In this document: positions 25,909-34,693 of the stretch, in pieces | Position numbering within the stretch: position 1 is the first letter of the stretch | How the letters are laid out: every line of letters starts with the position of its first letter | Source: Pseudomonas frederiksbergensis | GTDB lineage: Bacteria; Pseudomonadota; Gammaproteobacteria; Pseudomonadales; Pseudomonadaceae | DNA length: 64,000 nucleotides | Assembly (NCBI RefSeq): GCF_000802155.2 | Contig: NZ_JQGJ02000002.1 | Span: forward strand, 558,001 to 622,000 | Reading direction: 5' to 3' | Translations under genes and position numbers: made by a program | The notes under the pieces: model-generated | What the model was told of the DNA's origin: nothing | The model's input: only the letters and a program-made list of their open reading frames with translations | Databases searched by the model: none

Positions 25909-26583
25909 ATGCAGACCCGAGCGAGCCGTTATGAGCTGGTCCTGCTGGGAAGCTTCGTCGTCCTATGGACATGGCTGGCCATCGCCCCGGTCAAACGCAG
26001 CGACTGGCTGGCTGAAAACCTGCTGGTCGTTGCCCTGCTGGTGGCTCTGGTGGCGGTCCACCGGCGGTTCAGCTTTTCGCGCCTGTCCGCCACGCTGGTA
26101 TTCGTGTTTCTCTGTATTCACGAGGTAGGCGCCCACTACACCTATGCGAAAGTCCCCTATAACCAGTGGTGGCAAGCCCTGACCGGTGGCGAGCCGCTCG
26201 ACGAACTCCTGGGTTTCCAGCGCAACCAGTTCGATCGCCTGGTGCACTTCAGCTATGGATTGCTGCTGGCCTATCCGGTGCGCGAGGCGCTGCTGCGGGT
26301 CATCCCGGCCCGGGGTTTCACGGGTTACTTCCTGGCGTGGAACCTGATCCTGTCCTCATCGGCGATCTACGAGCTGATCGAATGGATTGGCGGTGCGTAC
26401 ATGGGCGGCGACACGGCCAAGGCGTTTGTCGGTGCGCAACAGGACCCGTGGGATTCACAAAAAGACATGGCCCTGGCGGCACTGGCTGCTTGCTTGACGC
26501 TGATGGTGGCGGCCACTGTCAATTATTTCCAACAACGGGACTTCGCCCGGGAATGGGCGCTGCGCGGCAAAACCAGCAGTTGA
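25909..26583 (+). CDS. DUF2238 (YjdF-like) membrane protein
   Basis: This 224-residue membrane protein has five or six helices and the DUF2238 landmarks: EVGAHYTYAKVPYN, DRLVHFSYGLLLAYPVRE, YELIEWIGGAYMGGD and GAQQDPWDSQKDM. It starts two bases after the stop of the ThDP enzyme, so the two are cotranscribed. The conserved acidic and histidine residues facing one side suggest a metal- or haem-linked membrane protein, but the family has no established function. Confidence 0.85.
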   Translation: MQTRASRYELVLLGSFVVLWTWLAIAPVKRSDWLAENLLVVALLVALVAVHRRFSFSRLSATLVFVFLCIHEVGAHYTYAKVPYNQWWQALTGGEPLDELLGFQRNQFDRLVHFSYGLLLAYPVREALLRVIPARGFTGYFLAWNLILSSSAIYELIEWIGGAYMGGDTAKAFVGAQQDPWDSQKDMALAALAACLTLMVAATVNYFQQRDFAREWALRGKTSS

Positions 26584-26709
26584 AAGCGATCGCACGGCGA
26601 AAATGGAGCAACCGGTCAACAATCGCCTACTTTTATTAAGTTAATCAGGCGGTCAGCCGATACAACCCTAGTGCGGGGTATCTCGCGTTCAGCTGATGGC
26701 TTTGTTTTT

Positions 26710-29283
26710 ATGATTGAACATGCTGGCAACGGCTCCACGGTGCTTTCCGGCGAGCGGCCTACCCGAAGTTTTACCCGCCGCACCTTTCCGGCCATCATGC
26801 TGTTGCTCTTTGTCATGTCTTCACTGGCAATCGCGGTGCTGCTCAACATCACCCGGACCCAGGACGAACAGGCACGCGACCAGAGCCTGTTCTTTGCCCA
26901 GCGAGCCATCGACGGTATTCGTACAGGCATCGGTCGTGACTTGAGCGACTATTCCAAATGGAGCGATGCCTACCGTCACCTGCACGTAATGGTCGACAAA
27001 GACTGGGCCTATGACCAGGAAAACGTCGGCAGCAGCGTGTTTTCGCTGTATGGCTACCAAGCAGTTTTCGTCATCTCGCCGACCGGCAAGACGGTTTATT
27101 CGGTCATCGATGGCCAGATGAGCGAAGTGGCGGCCGACACCTGGCTGACCGGCGACCTGCGGGCGCTCGCCAGGAAGGCCAGCGCCGCGGAGAATCGCGA
27201 TGAGGTGATCGTCGAAATGCTCCATCATGAAGACGCGCCCGCCTTTGTCGCCGTCTCCGCGATCACCACCGGTACCGACAACAGCGTTGAAGAAATTCCT
27301 GGCCCGCCCAGCCTGCTTTTGTTCGTCAAAGTTCTCGACAGCGCTGCGTTGCAGAGCCTGTCACGGGACTTTGCCCTGCCCAATGCACATATCGCCCATA
27401 CGCCAGGCCCGAAAGACACCGCGCAATTGCTGCTCGACGACCTGACCCGCGAAGCCCTGGCCTGGCGTCCCGCAACGCCCGGCAAGGACCTGCGCAAGGT
27501 GCTGCTGCCGCTATTGGCGCTGGCATTGTTGTTTCTTGCGATCATGGCCATGGCGGTGTTGCGTCATGCCTTGATCATGCTCCGCGCCCAGGAACGCCAG
27601 TACGCCAGCCTCCTGGCCCATCGCAAGGCGTTGGAACGCAGCGAGGAACGCTTTCGCGACATCGCCGAAGTGTCGTCCGACTGGTTGTGGGAGGTCGACG
27701 CGACCGGAACCTTGACCTACCTGTCGGAACGCTTCGAACAGGTGACGGGCTTCAGCCCCACGGAATGGGTCGGCAAACCGTTGCACCGGTTGCTGCACCC
27801 CCACAACGGATCGATCTCCATCGCCCATTGGCTGCTCGGCGGGGCCAACAGCGCTTCGTCTGCCCCGTTGCTGTGCGAATACACCGCGCGCAACCAACGC
27901 GTCCGCACCTGCAAGCTCTCGGTGCGAGCCATCGACGCCGGCAGCCAAGGCTTTCGCGGCACCGCCACCGACATCACCGACGAGTTGCGGGCGCTGGCGC
28001 AGATCAAGCATCTTTCCTTGCACGACCCACTCACCGGGCTGGCCAACCGCAACCGCCTGTTCGATTGCCTGAGCGAGCACCTGGACCAGGCGCAAAGCAC
28101 GCCATTGGCGCTATTGAACCTGGACATGGACCGGTTCAAACCGGTCAACGACTCCCTGGGCCATGCCGTAGGCGACAAGGTCCTCAAGGAAGTGGCCCAC
28201 ATCCTCCAGCAAAACGTGCGCGACACCGACCTGGTGGCACGACTGGGGGGCGACGAATTCGTCATCGTCATGCCCAACCCCGGCAGCGCCAGCGACCTCG
28301 ATCAGCTCTGCGAACGCTTGATCGACTGCATGCAACGCCCCATGCACCTGGACGGCAATACGCTGTACCTGGGCGTAAGCATCGGCGTGGCCTGGTCGCA
28401 ACCCCTCGACCCGCGAGCCGAAGAACTGTTGCGCCAGGCCGACATCGCCCTGTATGCGGCCAAGGCCGCCGGGCGCAATACCTGGCGCATCTATGAAGAG
28501 GCCATGGGCAATATCGCCCGCGACAAACGCCGCTACGAACAGCAACTACGCGATGCGATGCAACAGGGCCAGCTTGAACTGCGTTACCTGCCCCGATTCG
28601 ACGTCAGTGCCGAGCAGTTGCATGGATTCGAAGCCCAGGCGTTCTGGCACCATCCGGAGCGCGGCGAACTGGCTGGAAGCGACTTCATCCCGGTTGCCGA
28701 AGCGTCTGGCCAACTGGAGGAACTGGGCACCTGGATGTTGATCAACGCCTGCGAAGAAGCGACGGCCTGGCCCAACGAGCTCAACGTTTCCCTGGCTGTT
28801 TCGCCTCGGTGGTTCAGCAGCAGTTTCCTGTTCAACCAGGTGCACAAGGCGCTGGAGACCAGCGGGCTGTCAGCCCAGCGCCTGACGCTTGAAGTGGCCG
28901 AAGGGGTATTGCTGACGGATCACAAGACGCTCGCCAATACCTTGCATGCCCTCAAGGCCCTGGGTGTGCGGATCAATATCGATAAGTTCGGCACCAATAT
29001 CGCATCTCTGCGGGAGGTCCTCGACCAGCCGTTCGACGGCATTCGCTTTGATCGCAATATTCTTGCGCAGTTGGGTCTGGAGCAGGATGAAGAAGGTGTG
29101 CTGGCGATGATTCGGTTGAGTCGCAGCGTCGGGCTGATTGTCACCGCCGAGGGCATCGAGACTGCCCGGCAGTTCAATCAGTTGCGCAGTGTGGCGTGTG
29201 ATCATGTGCAAGGTCCTTATTTCGGCGCGGCGTTGGCTCGGTCGCAGATGGCTTCGTTCTTTACTACGCCGCGATGGCTCTAG
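26710..29283 (+). CDS. CHASE4-PAS-GGDEF-EAL protein, active-looking cyclase with degenerate EAL
   Basis: Numbered from the ATG at 26710 (857 residues; a GTG at 26671 is possible), the order is TM 28-46, periplasmic CHASE4-like sensor 50-255, TM 262-285, PAS 310-425, GGDEF 435-600 and EAL 610-857. The GGDEF motif (513-517) is intact with an RDTD inhibitory site at 504-507. The EAL domain is eroded: EAL reads EAQ, the metal-ligand Asn of VNLS is replaced (LAVS), the DDFGT motif reads DKFGT, and the catalytic Lys reads Arg in FDRN. I predict a product-inhibited diguanylate cyclase whose EAL part is non-catalytic. Confidence 0.88.
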   Translation: MIEHAGNGSTVLSGERPTRSFTRRTFPAIMLLLFVMSSLAIAVLLNITRTQDEQARDQSLFFAQRAIDGIRTGIGRDLSDYSKWSDAYRHLHVMVDKDWAYDQENVGSSVFSLYGYQAVFVISPTGKTVYSVIDGQMSEVAADTWLTGDLRALARKASAAENRDEVIVEMLHHEDAPAFVAVSAITTGTDNSVEEIPGPPSLLLFVKVLDSAALQSLSRDFALPNAHIAHTPGPKDTAQLLLDDLTREALAWRPATPGKDLRKVLLPLLALALLFLAIMAMAVLRHALIMLRAQERQYASLLAHRKALERSEERFRDIAEVSSDWLWEVDATGTLTYLSERFEQVTGFSPTEWVGKPLHRLLHPHNGSISIAHWLLGGANSASSAPLLCEYTARNQRVRTCKLSVRAIDAGSQGFRGTATDITDELRALAQIKHLSLHDPLTGLANRNRLFDCLSEHLDQAQSTPLALLNLDMDRFKPVNDSLGHAVGDKVLKEVAHILQQNVRDTDLVARLGGDEFVIVMPNPGSASDLDQLCERLIDCMQRPMHLDGNTLYLGVSIGVAWSQPLDPRAEELLRQADIALYAAKAAGRNTWRIYEEAMGNIARDKRRYEQQLRDAMQQGQLELRYLPRFDVSAEQLHGFEAQAFWHHPERGELAGSDFIPVAEASGQLEELGTWMLINACEEATAWPNELNVSLAVSPRWFSSSFLFNQVHKALETSGLSAQRLTLEVAEGVLLTDHKTLANTLHALKALGVRINIDKFGTNIASLREVLDQPFDGIRFDRNILAQLGLEQDEEGVLAMIRLSRSVGLIVTAEGIETARQFNQLRSVACDHVQGPYFGAALARSQMASFFTTPRWL

Positions 29284-29318
29284 CCTCTAGCGTTGACAGG
29301 CAGCCTCGTAAGCCCCGC

Positions 29319-29759
29319 CTACCCCCCCGGACTCTGCCGAAAACTGACCGCCAACCGATTCCAGCTATTGATAGTGCTGATCACCATAGTCAGGTCCACC
29401 AGTTCCTCTTCGCTAAAACTGCCACGGGCCAACGCAAAGACGTCATCCGGCACCCGGCTTTCAGCCAACAGCGTGACCGCTTCAGTCCATGCCAGGGCAG
29501 CCCGCTCGCGATCGCTGAAAAAGCCACTGTCGCGCCACACCGCTACCGCATAGAGGCGCCGCTCCGTCTCGCCTTGGCGCCGTGCATCCACCGAGTGCAT
29601 GTCGGTGCAGAAGGCGCAGCCGTTGAGTTGCGAAGCGCGAATCCTGATCAACCGCAGCAACGCCGGCTCGATGCTCAGGCGGCTGGTCAGCGCTTCCAGG
29701 CCAATCATTGCCCTCATCGCCCCGGGGGATGCACTGTAGTAATCAAGACGCGGGCTCAT
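29319..29759 (-). CDS. Carboxymuconolactone decarboxylase/AhpD-like protein
   Basis: This 146-residue helical protein has the CxxC...H peroxidatic motif CAFCTDMHSVDARRQG of the AhpD/CMD superfamily. The start at 29759 fits the family opening (SPRLDYYSASPGAMRAMIGLE) and drops an unrelated extension. It is divergent from a MocR-type regulator at 29924 with about 165 bp between them, a classic regulator-target pair. Members of this subgroup act as alkylhydroperoxidase-like reductases. Confidence 0.87.
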   Translation of the reverse strand: MSPRLDYYSASPGAMRAMIGLEALTSRLSIEPALLRLIRIRASQLNGCAFCTDMHSVDARRQGETERRLYAVAVWRDSGFFSDRERAALAWTEAVTLLAESRVPDDVFALARGSFSEEELVDLTMVISTINSWNRLAVSFRQSPGG

Positions 29760-29923
29760 GGTGGGTTCCTTAGTGGTTGATCGATCCACGGTAGGACGCC
29801 GAGGCCGTCCGCGACAGGTCCAATGCGTCGATAAACGTCCACGCAACTTCTCCGGTCCGGCGCATTGCGGGTAATCTTGCGTCTCGCCCCTTGCCGCAAT
29901 CGATCACCCAGGAGCCCGCGGGT

Positions 29924-31357
29924 ATGGAACTTCATGTCGTCATCAACGGCCGCAAGGACCTGACGGGTCAGTTGTATCGACAATTGCGCAGCGCCATCGA
30001 AAGCGGTCGTCTTGCCGCCGGCACGCAACTGCCGCCCAGCCGGCTGCTGGCCGAGCAACTGGGCGTTTCGCGCAAGACCGTTTCCGACACCTACGCGCAA
30101 CTGACCTACGAGAATCTGCTCACCGGCATCATCGGCAAGGGCACCTATGTCAACGCGCGCCCGGCCAGCGTTGTGCGCAAACAGAGTCACCGTGAGCTTG
30201 CCGGGGCGGACGTGGTCGAGACCTGGCGCAACATGCCGGACTTGCTGCGCCATCCGCTGCCCGAAAGCGCGCTGCGCTATGACTTCATCGGTGGCGCCAC
30301 CGGCAAGGGGCAGTTTCCCCTGGACGACTGGCGTCGCTGCACCGCCCATGCCCTGCGCCAGATCGCCAATGCCAAGGGTTTCTACAGCCAGCCCGAAGGC
30401 TTGCCGGCGCTGCGCAACGCCATCGCCCGGCACATCGCGTTTTCCCGGGGGGTTAATTGCCAGGACGAGGACGTGCTGGTTTGCAACGGCGCGCAACAGG
30501 CCCTCGACCTGATTTCCCGGGTACTGACTCGCCCCGGCAGCCTGGTCGCCATGGAGGACCCGGGCTATCCGCCGGCGCGCCTGTTGTTCGGTTCCCATGG
30601 CGCGACGGTGGCTGGGGTGCCGGTGGACGAGCAAGGCATGCGCGTCGACTTGATTCCCGACGGTACGCGGCTGATCTACGTGACACCGTCCCACCAGTTC
30701 CCGCTGGGCATGCCCATGAGCCAGCCCCGGCGCGAGGCCCTGCTGGCTCGGGCTTATGAACTCGGGGCGATCATCATCGAAGACGACTATGACAGTGAAT
30801 TCCGCTACGAGGGCCGCCCCACCGACTCGTTGCAGAGCATGGACGAGCGCGGGATCGTCGCGTACGTCGGGACATTTTCCAAGACCTTGCTGCCGGAGCT
30901 GCGGCTCGGCTATACCGTCCTGCCACCCGCGATTCTCGAGGCGGTGATCCTCGCCAAGCGCCTTACTGACCAACACACCTCCACCCTGCCCCAATGGGCC
31001 CTGGCCAAATTCATCGCCGAGGGCTGCCTGCTCAAGCACATCCGCCGGTGCCACGCCCTGTATGCCGGTCGGCGCGAACGGATCCTGTCGCGCATGGGCG
31101 ATGACCTGTCGCCCTGGTTCGAAGCCGTACCCACCACGGCGGGCTTCCATATGGCGGTGCTGTGCAAGGCGCCGATGGACCTGCCGTTGGTGATCGATTT
31201 GGCGAAAAAAGCCGAGGTCGGGCTCTACAGCCTCGACGGCTTCTTCAATGAGGCACCGGTGCGTCCTGGCCTGATACTGGGCTTTGGCGCCATCGAATTG
31301 CTCGACATCGATATCGCCCTTGACCGCTTGCGAGACATCCTGCAGCAGGTTGCCTGA
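29924..31357 (+). CDS. MocR/PdxR-type GntR regulator with aminotransferase domain
   Basis: This 477-residue protein joins an N-terminal GntR winged helix (LYRQLRSAIESGRLAAGTQL, then LGVSRKTVSDTYAQL) to a fold-type-I aminotransferase domain binding PLP. The PLP-lysine region is VGTFSKTLLPELRLGY. The start at 29924 has AGGAG at 29910-29914. Divergent placement from the CMD-like gene suggests it controls that gene; MocR proteins generally sense PLP or an amino compound. Confidence 0.88.
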   Translation: MELHVVINGRKDLTGQLYRQLRSAIESGRLAAGTQLPPSRLLAEQLGVSRKTVSDTYAQLTYENLLTGIIGKGTYVNARPASVVRKQSHRELAGADVVETWRNMPDLLRHPLPESALRYDFIGGATGKGQFPLDDWRRCTAHALRQIANAKGFYSQPEGLPALRNAIARHIAFSRGVNCQDEDVLVCNGAQQALDLISRVLTRPGSLVAMEDPGYPPARLLFGSHGATVAGVPVDEQGMRVDLIPDGTRLIYVTPSHQFPLGMPMSQPRREALLARAYELGAIIIEDDYDSEFRYEGRPTDSLQSMDERGIVAYVGTFSKTLLPELRLGYTVLPPAILEAVILAKRLTDQHTSTLPQWALAKFIAEGCLLKHIRRCHALYAGRRERILSRMGDDLSPWFEAVPTTAGFHMAVLCKAPMDLPLVIDLAKKAEVGLYSLDGFFNEAPVRPGLILGFGAIELLDIDIALDRLRDILQQVA

Positions 31358-31469
31358 TCGATTGGACTGGGGATTTATCCGCCTATTGGCTGTTTTAGCC
31401 TGGTCCTGCCGAGCCTATCCTTCCTGGGTGTCATCAGATTCCGTTCGACTTGATTCAGGAGCCAGGACA

Positions 31470-31763
31470 ATGTCTCGCCAAGTAATCAATACCGTTCAGG
31501 TGCAGGCCGCTACCGGGCGCTCGGAAGAACTGGGCCGGCAGCTGCAGCAAATCGTCGAAACCCTGCGAGCCTTGCCAGGCTGCGACGCCTATATGGTCGA
31601 CCGCTGCCCGCAAGACAACGAGCGCTGGAACGTCAGCGCCCGCTGGCAATCGGAAGCGGCCATGCAAGCACATTTCAACTGTCCCGAAGTCCAGGGTTTC
31701 ATCAGCCTGATCGAAAGCCGCCTGGCTCGAAGCGTGGATTTCAACAGTTTCCCGGTGGTCTGA
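31470..31763 (+). CDS. Antibiotic biosynthesis monooxygenase (ABM) domain protein
   Basis: This 97-residue ferredoxin-like protein of the ABM/YgiN group has VINTVQVQAATGRSEELGRQ at the start, LRALPGCDAYMVDR in the middle and WNVSARWQSEAAMQAHF as the second conserved block. Such small dimeric proteins act as cofactor-free monooxygenases on quinone-like compounds or as stress proteins. The ATG at 31470 is preceded by CAGGAGCCAGGACA. Confidence 0.8.
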   Translation: MSRQVINTVQVQAATGRSEELGRQLQQIVETLRALPGCDAYMVDRCPQDNERWNVSARWQSEAAMQAHFNCPEVQGFISLIESRLARSVDFNSFPVV

Positions 31764-31885
31764 CCTACGCTTACGCCCTCGCCATGGGTGGTCTACGCAT
31801 CTTTCAAAAAATTGGACGTTTGTCCCCGGTACCTTGGGGCTTAGGGTGAACGGGAACTCATTCGCCCCCCCAGAGGTACTGCCCG

Positions 31886-32290
31886 ATGAAATCGCTCTAT
31901 TTGTTCGCCGCCCTGAGCCTGATTCCCATTGCCCCGCTTTATGCCCACGAAACCGCGCCGTCGGAAAACGTACAGGTACTCCAGGAAAAACTGTTGAAGA
32001 ACCTGCCCGGCAAGAAAGCCATGATGCTTACCGTCGACTATGGACCGGGCCAGTCGTCCATTGCCCACAAGCATGAAGGCACGGCCATGGCCTATGTGCT
32101 CGAAGGCGCGATAACCTCGCAAGTGAAGGGCGAACCGGCCATCACCTACAAGGCTGGCGAGTTCTGGTACGAAGCAGCCGGTTCCGAGCATCTGGTGTCG
32201 AAGAACGCCAGCGCCACCCAACCGGCCAAACTCCTGGTGTTCATGGTGATGGGCGAGGACGAAGCCGTGCTGATTCCGCTCAAGAACTGA
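31886..32290 (+). CDS. Exported cupin-domain protein
   Basis: This 134-residue protein has a signal peptide ending APLYA-HE and one cupin barrel. Cupin motif 1 (SSIAHKHEGTAMAYVLEG) supplies two His and a Glu, and motif 2 (GEFWYEAAGSEHLVSKNAS) supplies a His. It is a periplasmic metal-binding cupin of unknown substrate. It stands alone between the ABM protein and the GlxA-type regulator, about 110 bp from the latter. Confidence 0.83.
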   Translation: MKSLYLFAALSLIPIAPLYAHETAPSENVQVLQEKLLKNLPGKKAMMLTVDYGPGQSSIAHKHEGTAMAYVLEGAITSQVKGEPAITYKAGEFWYEAAGSEHLVSKNASATQPAKLLVFMVMGEDEAVLIPLKN

Positions 32291-32400
32291 GCATGTCGAG
32301 GCCGGACAGGCCCGTCAGCTGCCTGCGCCCCCGTGGGCCGTCTCGATCTGCGATGATAGTAAACTCCCCTTCACGACGCCCGTACCGAGTCGACGCGACC

Positions 32401-33420
32401 ATGAACGAGATGACCCATGACATCCACATCGTCACCGAGTCGATGTCTCAACCGCGCGCATTGGTGTTCCTCGCTTACCCGCAGATGGGCTTGCTCGACC
32501 TGACCGGCGCCCAGACCGTGTTCTGGGCGGCGACCAAAGCCATGGCCGAGCGCGGCCGGCCGGGTTATCAGATGCACACCGCGAGCCTGGGCGGCGGACT
32601 GATGCAGACCGCCGAAGGGCTGGTCGTGGAAACGGCGTCCCTGCGCCAGTTCGACGGCGCCATTATCGACACGCTGATCGTGCCCGGCGCCCCGAATATC
32701 CGTCAGGCGATGATTGATTGTGTCGAGCTGGTGGACTGGCTGCGCGAGGCCTCCGCCAGGGCCCGGCGCACGGCGTCGGTGTGCAGCGGGACCTTCCTGA
32801 TGGCCCAGGCCGGCTTGCTCGATGGGCGCCGAGCCGCCACGCATTGGGCCATGTGCGAAATGCTCAAGAGCGGCTTCCCATTGGTCGAAGTGGACCTCGA
32901 CGCCATCTTCGTCCAACAGGACAAGGTCTGGACCTCGGCGGGTGTAAGCGCCGGCATCGACATGGCCCTGGCGCTGGTGGAGGCAGACTGCGGTCGCGAC
33001 GTCGCGTTGCAAGTGGCCCGGGAATTGGTGGTATTTCTCAAGCGCCCCGGCGGGCAAGCCCAGTTCAGCCAATTGTTGCTGTCGCAGACTCAGGACAGCG
33101 CCGGGTTCGATCAATTGCATGCCTGGCTGGCCGAGCACCTGGACGAGGCCGACCTGACCATCGAGCGAATGGCCCGGCAGGCACGGATGAGCCCGCGCAA
33201 TTTCGCCCGGGTCTACAAGCTCCAGACCGGGCGAACCCCGGCCAAGGCTGTCGAAATGTTCCGCCTCGAAGCCGCGCGCAGATTGCTGGAGGATTCCGAG
33301 CGCAACATCGACCAGATTGCCCGAACATGCGGCTTTGGCGACGAAGAGCGAATGCGCAACACCTTCCAGCGCCACCTCTCGGTTTCACCTCGTGAGTATC
33401 GCAGCCGTTTCTCCCGTTGA
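32401..33420 (+). CDS. GlxA-family AraC regulator with DJ-1/PfpI domain
   Basis: This 339-residue protein (start at 32401; 32410 also possible) has an N-terminal DJ-1/PfpI-like amidotransferase-fold domain with the nucleophile-elbow Cys in TASVCSGTFLMAQAGLLDGR, followed by ATHW. A C-terminal AraC HTH pair follows (LTIERMARQARMSPRNFARV and IDQIARTCGFGDEERMRNTF). This GlxA subfamily includes regulators of amino-acid and quaternary-amine catabolism. Its target here is unknown. It converges on the LysR gene with 19 bp between stops. Confidence 0.85.
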   Translation: MNEMTHDIHIVTESMSQPRALVFLAYPQMGLLDLTGAQTVFWAATKAMAERGRPGYQMHTASLGGGLMQTAEGLVVETASLRQFDGAIIDTLIVPGAPNIRQAMIDCVELVDWLREASARARRTASVCSGTFLMAQAGLLDGRRAATHWAMCEMLKSGFPLVEVDLDAIFVQQDKVWTSAGVSAGIDMALALVEADCGRDVALQVARELVVFLKRPGGQAQFSQLLLSQTQDSAGFDQLHAWLAEHLDEADLTIERMARQARMSPRNFARVYKLQTGRTPAKAVEMFRLEAARRLLEDSERNIDQIARTCGFGDEERMRNTFQRHLSVSPREYRSRFSR

Positions 33421-33439
33421 AGCGAACGGTGCTATTGCT

Positions 33440-34390
33440 TCAAGCCACGCGGCGAGCTGGGGCCCGGGAATCGGAGAGCTCGGCAAGGAACGCGCAGCAC
33501 CGGGAACGCAACCAGCGCTCCCCAGGATCATTATGGGACGTCCCCCGCCAGACCATCGTCAGTTCATGCTCTGGCAGCGGAATCGGCGCTGCCTCAGCAC
33601 GCAAGTCCGTCGCCATCGCCATGGCCTGCGCCACATAGTCGGGCACGATAGCGATCATGTCGCTGCCGGCCAGCAACCTCGGCAACGCGCTGAACTGCGG
33701 CACCGTCAGCACCACCCGCCGATGCCGGCCCGCCTGGCTCAATGCCCGGTCCGAGTCATCGATTACATGCCCCATGGACGAAACCACGGCGTGGGGTCGG
33801 CGGCAGAACTCATCCAAGGACAATTCGCCGGGACGCGAATCCGCCCGCAACAGCATGGGCCGGATCGGTCGCAATGTCTTGCGCCGGGCATTGGCGGGCA
33901 ACTCCAGGGTGTGACTGATCCCCACGGTAATCTCGCCGCACGACAGCAACTGGCACATTTGCCATTGATCGGCGCGGCGTACCACCAGCGTCGTGCCGGG
34001 CGCCTCGATGCGCAGGCGGTGCAACAGTTCTGGGAGCAAGGCGTATTCGACATCATCGGACAAGCCGACATGAAATGTGGCGTCGCTGGTGGCGGGGTCG
34101 AACGCCTGGCAGCGACTCAAGGCGGCGGCGATTCCGTCCAGCGCGGGAGTCAGGTTGGAAAAGATTTCCTCTGCGCGCGAGGTCGGCTCCATGACCCGGC
34201 CCCCGCGGATGAACAAAGGGTCGTCGAACATCAGGCGCAAACGCGCCAGGGCGGCACTGATAGTCGGTTGACCGAGTGACAACTTCTCGCTCACGCGGGT
34301 GACGTTTCGCTCATGCATCATCGTTTCGAAGACAACCAGCAGATTGATGTCAGCACGACGCAGGTCATTTCTGTTCATCATGGTAGTCAT
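33440..34390 (-). CDS. LysR-family transcriptional regulator
   Basis: This is a protein of about 316 residues with a LysR winged helix (ADINLLVVFETMMHERNVTR, then SLGQPTISAALARLRLMFDD and PLFIRGG) and a PBP2-type effector domain. The sequence resembles the NodD/SyrM/NahR branch rather than typical CysB-like members. I use the ATG at 34390; a GTG at 34399 or ATGs at 34381/34378 are alternatives. No target gene lies divergently next to it: 34391-34693 holds no gene I can recognise. Confidence 0.83.
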   Translation of the reverse strand: MTTMMNRNDLRRADINLLVVFETMMHERNVTRVSEKLSLGQPTISAALARLRLMFDDPLFIRGGRVMEPTSRAEEIFSNLTPALDGIAAALSRCQAFDPATSDATFHVGLSDDVEYALLPELLHRLRIEAPGTTLVVRRADQWQMCQLLSCGEITVGISHTLELPANARRKTLRPIRPMLLRADSRPGELSLDEFCRRPHAVVSSMGHVIDDSDRALSQAGRHRRVVLTVPQFSALPRLLAGSDMIAIVPDYVAQAMAMATDLRAEAAPIPLPEHELTMVWRGTSHNDPGERWLRSRCCAFLAELSDSRAPARRVA

Positions 34391-34693
34391 TCCAGGCACA
34401 GGGCCGTTGAATCAAGGAAAGTCGCACCCGGAACGTCTTGCAGGGCCGACGCGATGGAATGTTTGAAGGTTAAGCCAAGGACCGGTGGGAGTCTCTTGTA
34501 CCGGAGGACGCTCGGCCCACCCTTTGGGTCGAGTCATCGAAACCTGGGTATGGAGGATGACTGCCAGCGTTGGCAGGATTTCAGGGTTTTATGTCCTACC
34601 CCGGGCCGAGGGCAACTTTTAAGATCCGGTACCGATGCCCCCCGATTCTTCCTTCACCGGGGGGGTGGACCAGAAAAATAGAAGGATTGCAGC

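Noticed and set aside
29756..31150. 464-codon minus-strand open frame
   Set aside because: Antisense to the MocR regulator with its PLP-binding motif; no domain.
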